Shown here piece after piece: positions 35,652 to 43,566 of a stretch of 64,000 nt of DNA (within the stretch, counting starts at the first letter, position 1; every line of letters starts with the position of its first letter). Location of the stretch: NCBI GenBank assembly GCA_002083435.1, contig LWDJ01000044.1:62001-126000 (forward strand). The letters are read 5' to 3'. The notes beneath the pieces are model-generated. The model did no database searches and was not told the origin of the DNA. It worked only from the letters and a program-made list of their open reading frames with translations. Made by a program: the position numbers and the translations under genes. The DNA is from Proteobacteria bacterium SG_bin6 (GTDB lineage: Bacteria > Pseudomonadota > Alphaproteobacteria > Sphingomonadales > Sphingomonadaceae).

Positions 35652-36764
35652 ATGAAGGCGACGATCGAACGCGCAACCTTGCTCAAGGGGCTCAGCCACG
35701 TCCAATCGGTGGTGGAGCGGCGCAATACCATCCCGATCCTGTCGAACGTACTGATCGAGGCGGCGGCGAGCGGCACGCTGAAGCTGATGGCGACCGATCT
35801 GGACTTGCAGATCAACGAACATGTGAGCGCGGCGGTCGATGTGCCCGGCGCGACCACGGTTTCGGCGCACACCCTGTTCGACATCGTGCGCAAACTCCCC
35901 GAGGGCGCGCAAGTCTCGCTGTCGGCCGCCGAAGGCCGCATGACGATCATGGCCGGCCGCGCCAAGTTCAGCCTCGCGACGCTGCCGCGCGACGATTTCC
36001 CGGTGATCGCGGAAGGCGAACTGCCGCACCAGTTCGAGCTGCCCGCCGAAACGCTCAAGCAGATCATCGACAAGACGCGCTTTGCCATCTCCACCGAGGA
36101 GACGCGCTATTACCTCAACGGCATCTTCCTGCATGTGAGCGACGAAGGCCAGCCGGTGCTGAAGGCGGCGGCGACCGATGGCCACCGCCTCGCGCGCGTC
36201 ACCGTCACCCGGCCCGACGGCGCCGAGGGGATGCCCGACGTGATCGTGCCGCGCAAATGCGTGGCCGAACTGCGCAAATTGCTCGACGAGGTCGATGGCT
36301 CGGTGGGCGTGTCGCTGTCGGGCAGCAAGATCCGCTTCGATCTGGGGGCGGCTTTGCTAACCTCGAAGCTGATCGACGGTACCTTCCCCGATTACAACCG
36401 GGTGATCCCGACCGCGAACGACCGGCTGCTCAAGATCGACCCCCGCGCGCTGCAGGAAGGCGTCGACCGTGTCTCGACCATCGCAACCGAGAAGACGCGC
36501 GCCGTGAAGATGGCGCTCGATCGCGACAAGGTGACCTTGTCGGTGACGAGCCCCGAAAATGGCACCGCAGCCGAGGATGTGCCTGGCGATTATGTCGCCC
36601 AGCCCTTCGAGATCGGCTTCAACAGCCGCTATCTGCTCGACATTCTGGCGCAGGTGGAAGGCGATCAGGTGGAAGTCCACCTCGCCGACGCCGCCGCCCC
36701 CACGCTGATCCGCGAGAATGACAAGGCGCCGGCGCTGTACGTGATCATGCCAATGCGGGTGTGA
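35652..36764 (+). CDS. dnaN: DNA polymerase III subunit beta (sliding clamp)
   Basis: A 370-residue processivity clamp, forming a dimer ring on DNA. The three clamp repeats are visible: N-terminal MKATIERATLLKGLSHVQSVVERRNTIP begins the first, TDGHRLARV is in the second, and the C-terminus ends YVIMPMRV as in family members. ATG 35652 is preceded by GGGGTGA. It is not next to dnaA or recF here, so it stands as a single gene behind the terminator at 35542-35570. Confidence 0.97.
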   Translation: MKATIERATLLKGLSHVQSVVERRNTIPILSNVLIEAAASGTLKLMATDLDLQINEHVSAAVDVPGATTVSAHTLFDIVRKLPEGAQVSLSAAEGRMTIMAGRAKFSLATLPRDDFPVIAEGELPHQFELPAETLKQIIDKTRFAISTEETRYYLNGIFLHVSDEGQPVLKAAATDGHRLARVTVTRPDGAEGMPDVIVPRKCVAELRKLLDEVDGSVGVSLSGSKIRFDLGAALLTSKLIDGTFPDYNRVIPTANDRLLKIDPRALQEGVDRVSTIATEKTRAVKMALDRDKVTLSVTSPENGTAAEDVPGDYVAQPFEIGFNSRYLLDILAQVEGDQVEVHLADAAAPTLIRENDKAPALYVIMPMRV

Positions 36765-36810
36765 TCGGATCCCCCCGCGCGACGCGACCGGCTGTTGAGC
36801 GAACCCCTCC

Positions 36811-36892
36811 CGTCACCCCGGGCTTGACCCGGGGTTCCGCTTCTTCCGCTGTCGCCAGGCAACGGAGCCCCGGCTCGGGGGCCGGGGTGACG
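36811..36892. repeat. GC-rich palindromic repeat (CGTCACCCCGG type)
   Basis: Outer inverted arms CGTCACCCCGG (36811-36821) and CCGGGGTGACG (36882-36892) each begin a smaller hairpin (CCCCGGGCTTGACCCGGGG on the left, CCCCGGCTCGGGG on the right). It lies between the dnaN stop and the convergent membrane-protein gene. A half-copy is at 58329-58357. Confidence 0.75.
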
Positions 36893-36914
36893 TTAGTGTC
36901 CCATCACAGCGCCG

Positions 36915-37577
36915 TCAGGCGACCACCAGCCCCCGCCGCGCCGAGACGACGAACGACACCAGCAGGTAAACGCCCATCATCACCGTTACCAGCGTCCAGG
37001 CGTCGACCTCGGGCATGAGCTTCAGCCGGGTGAGCGTCGCCCAGGCGAACAGCGCCAGCTGAAGCAGCCAGAAGCACGCCGCGCCGCTCTGCGCGATCAC
37101 GCTGCGCGTAAGCTCGTCGCCGTCGCGCCACAGCTGATAGTTGATCCAGCTCTGCACCGCGAGCAGCAGCCCGACGCCCGTGGCGGCAAACGCGGCACCC
37201 TCGGCGGAGAGCCCGGCATGCGCCGCGAGCGGGGGCAGTCCGAGCATCACCCCCGCCAGTCCGCCCACCAGCGCTTGCCGCCGCCCATTCACCAGCGCGG
37301 CGGGATCGAGCGGCTCCTCGGCAGGCAACCGCTCGACCATCTGGTTCCAGCGCCGCGCATTGGTCGCGGCCCAGGCGACATAGCCGGCGCCGACGAGCAA
37401 CGATAGCGCGATGAGCAGGCTGGTGAGATCGGCGAGGCTCCAATCCCGCACGACATCGACATTGCCATGCTTGAGCGCTCGCCCGGCGGCGAAGCCGAAA
37501 ACGCCCCCGATCGGCGCCGCGATCAGCATGGCGACGGCGATCCGGCGTAGCAGATTACGGTTGGAACTAGACTCCAT
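36915..37577 (-). CDS. Predicted multi-helix membrane protein linked to an XRE regulator
   Basis: 220 residues with about six hydrophobic helices (for example IAVAMLIAAPIGGVFGFAAG, SLLIALSLLVGAGYVAW, WTLVTVMMGVYLLVSFVVSA). No catalytic motif is seen. ATG 37577 has GGAG seven bases upstream and overlaps the end of the XRE gene by 11 bases, so the two are co-translated. Pairs of a small XRE repressor with a membrane protein of this kind recur in bacteria; the membrane protein's function is unknown. Confidence 0.8.
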   Translation of the reverse strand: MESSSNRNLLRRIAVAMLIAAPIGGVFGFAAGRALKHGNVDVVRDWSLADLTSLLIALSLLVGAGYVAWAATNARRWNQMVERLPAEEPLDPAALVNGRRQALVGGLAGVMLGLPPLAAHAGLSAEGAAFAATGVGLLLAVQSWINYQLWRDGDELTRSVIAQSGAACFWLLQLALFAWATLTRLKLMPEVDAWTLVTVMMGVYLLVSFVVSARRGLVVA

Positions 37578-37776
37578 CGGGGCTCCAATCATCGAGGAAG
37601 ATTTCATCGACCGGCACTCCAAAAACCTTCGACATTCTGAGCGCGAGCGGCAGGCTCGGGTCATATTTATCGGTTTCGACGGCATTGATGGTCTGCCGCG
37701 ACACGCCCAGCCGCTGCGCCAGCTCCTGCTGGCTCACGCCGGCTTCGGCACGGAGCACCCGCAATCGGTTGCGCAT
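37567..37776 (-). CDS. Small XRE/HTH-type transcriptional regulator
   Basis: 69 residues, almost all one Cro/C1-type helix-turn-helix (VSQQELAQRLGVSRQTINAV, DKYDPSLPLALRMSKVFGVP, then VDEIFLDD), the compact YozG-like type. It overlaps the downstream membrane-protein gene. It is preceded by three copies of a TGACAAGA-like direct repeat, the likely autoregulatory sites. It is divergent from coq4. Confidence 0.92.
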   Translation of the reverse strand: MRNRLRVLRAEAGVSQQELAQRLGVSRQTINAVETDKYDPSLPLALRMSKVFGVPVDEIFLDDWSPDGV

Positions 37777-37781
37777 GGGCG

Positions 37782-37847
37782 TGACAAGACCTCTTTGCCT
37801 TATGACAAGAGTTCTTTACTCGATTCGGCACGGTGATGTCAAGAGTT
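37782..37847. promoter_or_regulatory. Three direct repeats in the xre promoter
   Basis: TGACAAGA at 37782-37789 and 37803-37810 and TGTCAAGA at 37837-37844, on the plus strand, starting 21 and 34 bases apart (the first spacing is two helical turns). The last copy is, on the minus strand, a TTGACA -35 element with TAAAGA 18 bases further (37818-37813) as -10. Binding by the adjacent XRE protein would repress this promoter (inference). Confidence 0.5.
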
Positions 37848-37890
37848 CGCGACATCGGCGCGTTATTGAAACCGAGAGGATTGGCCGGCA

Positions 37891-37910
37891 TACTGACACG
37901 CCTGTCAGTA
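37891..37910. promoter_or_regulatory. Perfect 20-bp palindrome upstream of coq4-tetR
   Basis: TACTGACA-CGCC-TGTCAGTA: perfect 8-bp arms, centre CGCC, ending 12 bases before the coq4 start. Size and symmetry fit a TetR-family operator, and a TetR gene is the second gene downstream. Autoregulation is inferred. Confidence 0.65.
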
Positions 37911-37922
37911 AGAGAATCGCCC

Positions 37923-38669
37923 ATGCCGCACACCCCGTTGCCCGATCGCCGCGATTGGAAAACCGCCTGGGCCGCGCTGCGCCGGCTGCTGCGCAATGGC
38001 GACGATACCGAACAGGTGTTCGTCATCATGCGCGCGCTCAACGCGGGCAATGGGCGGCACAATCTCGCGCAGCTGCTGAAGACGGTCGAAGGCGGCGAAA
38101 TGGCCTTTCGGCGCGAGGAATTGGCCGATCGACTATCCGATCCCGCCTATATCGCGAGCTTCGCGCCCGGCACCGTCGGCGCCGCTTACCGCGAGTTCCT
38201 GCGCGAAACCGGCTATTCGGCGATGGGCCTCGCCGAAGTGTCCAACCTCGACAAGGCCGAGGTGCCGATGCCGCATCCCTATGCCTGGTTCGGTCGCCGC
38301 ATCCGCGACACGCATGACATTTGGCATGTGCTTAATGGCTACAAGGCCGATGAAACGCTGGGCGAGGCCTGCCTCGTCGCGTTCAGCTATGCCCAGGTCG
38401 GCGGGCTCGGCTGGGCGTTCATCGCGGTGGGCGCGGCGATCAAGTCGCTGATCATCACCAAGAGCAGCTTGTTCGCCCGCGCGGTTTGGGAAGGATATGC
38501 GCGGGGCCGCCGCGCCGCCTGGCTCGCGGGTGAGGACTATCACGCGCTGTTGAACGAGCCGCTCGCCGCCGCGCGTGCCCGGCTGGGCCTGCGCTCCGCC
38601 CCGCTTTATGCCCGCGCGCAGCAGCAGCTCGGCGCGTTCGCCTCCTATGCGAGCCTGAAACCGGCGTAA
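37923..38669 (+). CDS. Coq4-family protein (ubiquinone biosynthesis)
   Basis: 248 residues. The Coq4 core motif is clear: RRIRDTHDIWHVLNGYKADE (zinc-type HDxxH near 142-146) then LGEACLVAFSYAQ. Coq4 is needed for coenzyme Q assembly and is thought to act on the C1 decarboxylation/hydroxylation step or as scaffold. ATG 37923 lies just behind the 20-bp palindrome, so transcription is probably controlled by the TetR protein encoded next. A long perfect hairpin begins at the stop codon. Confidence 0.88.
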   Translation: MPHTPLPDRRDWKTAWAALRRLLRNGDDTEQVFVIMRALNAGNGRHNLAQLLKTVEGGEMAFRREELADRLSDPAYIASFAPGTVGAAYREFLRETGYSAMGLAEVSNLDKAEVPMPHPYAWFGRRIRDTHDIWHVLNGYKADETLGEACLVAFSYAQVGGLGWAFIAVGAAIKSLIITKSSLFARAVWEGYARGRRAAWLAGEDYHALLNEPLAAARARLGLRSAPLYARAQQQLGAFASYASLKPA

Positions 38670-38694
38670 GCCCGTAGCGCCACGGGCTTACGCC
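38663..38694 (+). repeat. Perfect 13-bp hairpin between coq4 and tetR
   Basis: Arms GGCGTAAGCCCGT (38663-38675) and ACGGGCTTACGCC (38682-38694) with loop AGCGCC. The left arm contains the coq4 stop codon. There is no T-run, so it is more likely an mRNA-stabilising or attenuating structure than a full terminator. Confidence 0.75.
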
Positions 38695-38723
38695 GTAAGC
38701 CGCGCTCGGCTAGCGGGGCGGGC

Positions 38724-39245
38724 ATGGCCTCGCAGCTCCGCCGCAAGCTGATCTATGCCGCGCTCGCCGTGCTCGAGCGCGACGGGGCGCAGCGTGTGTC
38801 GCTGCGCGGGGTCGCGGCGGCGGCGGGCGTTTCGGCGATGGCGCCCTATCACCATTTCGCGGATCGAAGCGCGCTGCTGGCGGCGGTCGCGCAGCGCGGG
38901 CTGGAGCGGCTTTACGCCGCACAGATGATCGCCGCGCGCCGTGCCCCGCCTTCGGCCGCGCCGGGTGCCGCCGCCGGCGCGCTGATCCGCCACGCCGCCG
39001 CTTTCCCCGAGCTGTTCCGCCTCGCCACCTCGGCCGAGCTGGCCCGCGCCGGCGTCCACCCAGGGCTCGACGCGGCGCGCGCACGGGTACGCGACCATTT
39101 CGCCGCGCTGATCGGCGCGCGCGGCGCGCTGCTCCATGCGCTCGCGCAAGGGCTGGCGGCGCAAGTGGTCGCGGGGGCGGTGCCGCTCGACACCGCGCTC
39201 GCCCAGGCCGACGAGGGCGCCGCCGCGCTCGGCCCTTCCGCCTAA
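38724..39245 (+). CDS. TetR/AcrR-family transcriptional regulator
   Basis: 173 residues. The N-terminal TetR DNA-binding domain reads LIYAALAVLERDGAQRVSLR, GVAAAAGVSAMAPYHHFADR and SALLAAVAQRG. The C-terminal domain is short and Ala-rich, of the WHG type. Encoded 54 bases after coq4, separated by the hairpin. The upstream perfect palindrome at 37891-37910 is the probable operator for both genes. The ligand is unknown. Confidence 0.9.
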   Translation: MASQLRRKLIYAALAVLERDGAQRVSLRGVAAAAGVSAMAPYHHFADRSALLAAVAQRGLERLYAAQMIAARRAPPSAAPGAAAGALIRHAAAFPELFRLATSAELARAGVHPGLDAARARVRDHFAALIGARGALLHALAQGLAAQVVAGAVPLDTALAQADEGAAALGPSA

Positions 39246-39261
39246 GGGCGCGGGTCGCTAT

Positions 39262-40473
39262 ATGCCCGCGATGCCCGACACCGCCGTCATGCCGATCCCC
39301 GGCCATATCGATCCCGTTCCCGTGCCCCGCGCGGTGCCGCAGCGCGCCGATGGCAAGCGCGATCTGATCGGCCTGCCCAAGGCGGCGATCCAGGCCGAAC
39401 TCGAGGCCGCTGGCCTCGAACCCAAGCAAGCGAAGCTGCGCGCCAAGCAGCTGTGGCACTGGATCTATAATCGCGGTGTCACCGATTTTGCGGCCATGAC
39501 CGACATCGCCAAGGCGCAGCACCCCTGGCTCGCCGAACGTTTCGTGATTGGCCGGCCCGAGGTGATGACGGCGCAGGTCTCCAGCGACGGCACCCGCAAA
39601 TGGCTGCTCCGCGCGCCCGACGGGCAGGATTATGAGATGGTGTTCATCCCCGATGCCGATCGGGGCACCTTGTGCGTCTCCAGCCAGGTCGGCTGCACGC
39701 TCAACTGCCGCTTCTGCCACACCGGCACGATGCGGCTGGTCCGCAATCTGACGCCGGGCGAGATCGTCGGCCAGGTGATGCTCGCGCGCGACGCGCTCGG
39801 CGAATGGCCAAGTTCGCCCGAGGGGCGGCTGCTCACCAACATCGTGATGATGGGCATGGGCGAACCGCTCTATAATTTCGACGCGGTGCGCGATGCGCTG
39901 AAGCTGGTGATGGACGGCGATGGCCTGGCGCTTTCCAAGCGGCGGATCACGCTTTCCACCTCGGGCGTTGTGCCGATGATGGCGCGCGCGGGCGAGGAGA
40001 TCGGGGTCAATCTGGCGGTGTCGCTCCACGCCGTGCGCAAGGAAGTGCGCGACGAGATCGTGCCGCTCAATCGCAAGTACGGCATCGAGGAACTGCTGAG
40101 CGCCTGCGCCGCCTATCCGGGCGCGAACAATGCCCGGCGCATCACCTTTGAATATGTGATGCTGAAGGACAAGAATGACAGCGACGCAGACGCGCGCGAG
40201 CTGGTGCGGCTGATCCGCCACTATAAGCTGCCCGCCAAGGTGAACCTGATCCCGTTCAACCCCTGGCCGGGCGCGGCCTATGAATGCTCGACCCCGGAGC
40301 GGATCAAGCGCTTCTCCGACCTGATTTTCGAGGCGGGCATCTCCGCCCCCGTCCGCACCCCGCGCGGGCGCGATATCGATGCCGCCTGCGGCCAGCTCAA
40401 GACCGCCGCCGAGCGCAAGAGCCGCGCCGAGCTTGACCGGCTGGCGGAGGAAAAACAGGCGGCGCTCGGCTGA
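39262..40473 (+). CDS. rlmN: 23S rRNA / tRNA adenine-C2 methyltransferase RlmN
   Basis: A radical-SAM enzyme that methylates A2503 of 23S rRNA and A37 of some tRNAs. 403 residues. The iron-sulfur motif CTLNCRFC gives Cys145, Cys149 and Cys152; the methyl-carrying cysteines correspond to Cys138 (GTLCVSSQ) and the Cys in DIDAACGQL near the C-terminus. GMGEPLYNF and SLHAVRKEVRDEIVP are family signatures. Start 39262 or 39271; neither has a clear ribosome site. Its stop overlaps the next start (TGATG). Confidence 0.96.
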   Translation: MPAMPDTAVMPIPGHIDPVPVPRAVPQRADGKRDLIGLPKAAIQAELEAAGLEPKQAKLRAKQLWHWIYNRGVTDFAAMTDIAKAQHPWLAERFVIGRPEVMTAQVSSDGTRKWLLRAPDGQDYEMVFIPDADRGTLCVSSQVGCTLNCRFCHTGTMRLVRNLTPGEIVGQVMLARDALGEWPSSPEGRLLTNIVMMGMGEPLYNFDAVRDALKLVMDGDGLALSKRRITLSTSGVVPMMARAGEEIGVNLAVSLHAVRKEVRDEIVPLNRKYGIEELLSACAAYPGANNARRITFEYVMLKDKNDSDADARELVRLIRHYKLPAKVNLIPFNPWPGAAYECSTPERIKRFSDLIFEAGISAPVRTPRGRDIDAACGQLKTAAERKSRAELDRLAEEKQAALG

Positions 40474-41324
40474 TGGTGACCAACGCGCTCCGCCGCGCGC
40501 TGGTGGGTGAGGTGCGCGCGCTGTTCAATGACCAGGCGAAGGGCGAGAAGCCGGTGCCGCGCGCCGAGGACCCCTTCATCGCTTCAGGCTCGGTCGCCGC
40601 GCGCGTGCACGGCGATGTGACGACGATGATGGTCGGCGGGGTGGCGGCGCTGCTGCTGCAGATGCTCCACCCCGGCGCGCTGGGCGGGGTTTGGGACCAC
40701 AGCGATTTCCGGCGCGACATGCGCGGGCGGCTGCGGCGCACCGCACGCTTCATCGCCATCACCACCTATGGTTCGAAGCCCGCCGCGCTGGCGGCGATCG
40801 CGCATGTGCGCGGCATCCACGCCAAGGTCGGCGGGGTGCAGCCGGACGGCACGCCCTACCGCGCCGACGATCCGCGCCTGCTCGCCTGGGTGCATGTCGC
40901 GGGGAGTCTGTGCTTCCTCGACGCCTGGCGCCGCTTCGGCGGGCCGTTGACGATCGCCGAGCAGGACGCTTACTTCGCCGATGTCGCTCCGGTGGCGGAG
41001 GCATTGGGCGCCGATCCGGTGCCCCGCACCCGGCGCGCGGCGGAGGCGCTGCTCACCAGCTTCCGCCCTGAACTTCATGTCGATCACCGCGTCCGCGAGG
41101 TCGCGCGGCTGGTGCTGCAACAGCGCGGCGAGACGCTGCGCGACGTGCCAGCGCAGACGGTGCAGGGCCTGATCGGCCGCGCGGCGGTCGATTTGCTCCC
41201 CGGCTGGGCGCGGACGATGCACGGGCTGAGCGGCTCGGGCCTCGCGCGGCCTGCGGTCGATGCGCTCACGCTCGGCGTCGCCGGCACCTTGCGCTGGGCG
41301 TTTGCGGCGCCGGCGCGGGCGTGA
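40473..41324 (+). CDS. Oxygenase MpaB family protein (DUF2236)
   Basis: 283 helical residues of the DUF2236/MpaB-like family (segments VGGVAALLLQMLHPGALGG, HSDFRRDMRGRLRRTARF, AWVHVAGSLCFLDAWRRFG). Related proteins include haem-containing latex-clearing and MpaB oxygenases; catalysis here is not shown. ATG 40473 shares its A with the rlmN stop and the stop TGA overlaps the GTG of the next gene, so it sits inside a tightly coupled three-gene run. Confidence 0.82.
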   Translation: MVTNALRRALVGEVRALFNDQAKGEKPVPRAEDPFIASGSVAARVHGDVTTMMVGGVAALLLQMLHPGALGGVWDHSDFRRDMRGRLRRTARFIAITTYGSKPAALAAIAHVRGIHAKVGGVQPDGTPYRADDPRLLAWVHVAGSLCFLDAWRRFGGPLTIAEQDAYFADVAPVAEALGADPVPRTRRAAEALLTSFRPELHVDHRVREVARLVLQQRGETLRDVPAQTVQGLIGRAAVDLLPGWARTMHGLSGSGLARPAVDALTLGVAGTLRWAFAAPARA

Positions 41325-42070
41325 CCGGGGCATTGTTGGCGGCGGGCGCCGGTGCGGTCGGCGGGGCGATGAACGCGCTCGCGGGCGGCGGGACGTTCGC
41401 CACCCTTCCCGCGCTGATCGCGCTCGGGCTGCCGGCGAACCTTGCAAACGCCACCTCCAACGTCGCGCTGCTGCCGGGGGCGGCGACCAGCGCCTGGACG
41501 TTCCGCGACGAGCTTGGCCCGATCGGCGGGGTGCGCGCGCGCACGCTCGGCGCGATCACCTTCGCCGGGGGGCTTGCCGGCAGCCTGCTGCTGATCCTCA
41601 CCCCCACGCGCACTTTCGATCTGCTGATCCCCTGGCTGTTGCTGCTCGCTTTCGTGGTGATCGCCTTCGGCAAGCGTGCCGCCGCCTGGCTCCACGGGCG
41701 GGCGACGATCGGCGCGCGCGCGCTGATGGCGGCGCAGGCACTGCTCGGCATTTACGGCGGCTATTTCGGCGGCGGGGTGGGGCTGATGACCACCGCGACC
41801 TATGGCCTGCTCGCCGCCGTCCCCCCGCGCGAGTTGTTCGCGGTGCGCACGCTGATGCTTGCCATCGCCAATCTCGCGGCGGCGCTGCTGTTCATCGGTT
41901 TCGGCTGGGTGCGCTGGGGCGCGTGCCTGCCGATGCTTGGCGGCGCGATCCTGGGGGGCTGGCTGGGCGCGGTGATCGGCAAGCGCCTGCCGGCGGATGC
42001 GGTGCGCTGGTGGACGCTCGCCGTCACCGCCGCGACGACGATCGTGTTCTTCGTGCGCGCTTATTGGTAA
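41321..42070 (+). CDS. TSUP-family transporter (TauE/SafE)
   Basis: 249 residues, about eight membrane helices in two repeats. Family signatures are NALAGGGTFATLPALIALGL with ANATSNVALLPG in the first half and GIYGGYFGGGVGLMTTATYG in the second. Members export sulfite, sulfoacetate or other organosulfur anions; the substrate here is unknown. GTG 41321 overlaps the stop of the MpaB gene (GTGA). Confidence 0.9.
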   Translation: MTGALLAAGAGAVGGAMNALAGGGTFATLPALIALGLPANLANATSNVALLPGAATSAWTFRDELGPIGGVRARTLGAITFAGGLAGSLLLILTPTRTFDLLIPWLLLLAFVVIAFGKRAAAWLHGRATIGARALMAAQALLGIYGGYFGGGVGLMTTATYGLLAAVPPRELFAVRTLMLAIANLAAALLFIGFGWVRWGACLPMLGGAILGGWLGAVIGKRLPADAVRWWTLAVTAATTIVFFVRAYW

Positions 42071-42156
42071 GGCTTGCGACAAAGCAGCGCACCGGCGGAC
42101 ATCACCGTGCGACAGGAGGCGGTGACGCTGCCTCCGCAACGATCGTGGAGCCGAGC

Positions 42157-43023
42157 ATGGCCGCCCGCTTCTCCCCTGCCGCGCTGCTGCTGGCTGCCCT
42201 GCCCCCCGCGGTGCCCGCGTCCAAGCCGGCGACGCCCGCGCGCCTGCCCGTCGGTGACGGCAGGATCAGCGACGGCCCGCGCAAGGGCTATGTCTTTGCC
42301 TGCCCGCGCGGCTGGTTCGCCCCGCGCTTCGGCGCCCCCGGCGCACGCGCGACCGGCGGCTGGTTCCATGGCGATACTTGGAATCCCCTCGAAAAGCCGC
42401 ATGTCCAAGGGCATGTGCTGTGGCCCCAGGCGCGGTTCGGCACCGCGCGTGAGCAGGAGCTGCTCCGGCTGCGTGGCAACGGACTGCCGGTCGGCACCCC
42501 CACGGGCCGCTTCCCGATCACGCCTGATGATCCCGCCTGGCGGTACGACACCAACCCCAATGCGATCCGGGCGCAGCAGATCGACCTGGCGATCCCCCTC
42601 GATCCGCAACCCGCGCCGCGACCCGGCTGCCTGCCGATGGGGATGATCGGCGTCAGCCTCAGCGGCGTGCCCTTCTACAACGCGCTCGACGAGGCGGGGC
42701 GCGATGCCGCCGCGCACGAAATTCAGGACAAGTGCGACGGCCATCCCCAGCAACAGGGGCAATATCATTATCACAGCGGCTCGGCCTGCCTGGCTGGGCG
42801 AGAGAGCAACAGCGTCGTCGGATGGGCGCTTGACGGCTATCCGATCCTGGGGACGCGCGACGCGAGCGGGCGGGTACTGTGGAGCGCCGATCTTGATGCG
42901 TGCCATGGTCGGGCGGAGACGGTGGTGGCGGCCGGGCGTCGCTATCGCTACGCTTACCGGCTGACGCCCGATTATCCCTATGTGCTGGGCTGCTTCGCCG
43001 GGCAGTTACCGCGCGGGCGTTGA
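42157..43023 (+). CDS. YHYH-domain secreted protein
   Basis: 288 residues with a short signal peptide (MAARFSPAALLLAALPPAVPA). The C-terminal half carries the name-giving YHYH motif (QQQGQYHYHSGSACL) and GWALDGYPILGTRD. Such proteins are predicted to be exported metal- or ligand-binding proteins; no reaction is established. It is 86 bases after the transporter and convergent with the GNAT gene, overlapping it by 18 bases. Confidence 0.82.
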   Translation: MAARFSPAALLLAALPPAVPASKPATPARLPVGDGRISDGPRKGYVFACPRGWFAPRFGAPGARATGGWFHGDTWNPLEKPHVQGHVLWPQARFGTAREQELLRLRGNGLPVGTPTGRFPITPDDPAWRYDTNPNAIRAQQIDLAIPLDPQPAPRPGCLPMGMIGVSLSGVPFYNALDEAGRDAAAHEIQDKCDGHPQQQGQYHYHSGSACLAGRESNSVVGWALDGYPILGTRDASGRVLWSADLDACHGRAETVVAAGRRYRYAYRLTPDYPYVLGCFAGQLPRGR

Positions 43024-43566
43024 CGTCTGGCGCGCGAGTGTCTTTCGCATCCGCAGCAGCGGCACCGCCACTCCCTCCACCTCGGCGGATACGGACTCGA
43101 CCACTGCATAACCCGCGACCGCATAGAGCCGCGCGCCGCTCAGCGTCGCCATCAGCTCGGCAGTGCGGAAGCCGCGGGCAGCGGCGGCCGCTTCGCACGT
43201 CCCCAGGATCAGCCGCCCCACCCCCTGCCGGGCGAAGGCGGGATCGGTGTACATCGCCCTGATCCGCGCGGCGTCCCGTGCGGGATCGAGCCGCACGGGG
43301 TTACGCAGCGTCGTGCTGTGGTCGCCACCATAAAGCGTCGCCCGGTCGCTCCAGCCGCCGCAGCCGGCGATGGTGCCGTCACGTTCGGCGATCAGATAGG
43401 TGCCGTCCTCCACCAGCTGGGTATCCAAACCCATGACCGCGTGGCTGGCCGCCACCTGTTCAGCCGTGAGCAGATTGGCCTGCAGCGCGTCGATCGCGCG
43501 GGCCATTAGCAGTCGCAGCGCGGGCAGGTCGGCACGCGTCGCCCAGCGCGTCGTGAAGCCCGTCAT
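43006..43566 (-). CDS. GNAT-family N-acetyltransferase
   Basis: 186 residues. The acetyl-CoA pyrophosphate loop is TDPAFARQGVGRLIL with RQGVGR as the Q/R-x-x-G-x-G/A motif, preceded by the usual beta-strand IAERDGTIAGCGGW. The substrate is unknown. Its ATG overlaps the flavin-reductase stop by four bases, so the two are co-translated. Confidence 0.88.
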   Translation of the reverse strand: MTGFTTRWATRADLPALRLLMARAIDALQANLLTAEQVAASHAVMGLDTQLVEDGTYLIAERDGTIAGCGGWSDRATLYGGDHSTTLRNPVRLDPARDAARIRAMYTDPAFARQGVGRLILGTCEAAAAARGFRTAELMATLSGARLYAVAGYAVVESVSAEVEGVAVPLLRMRKTLARQTSTPAR

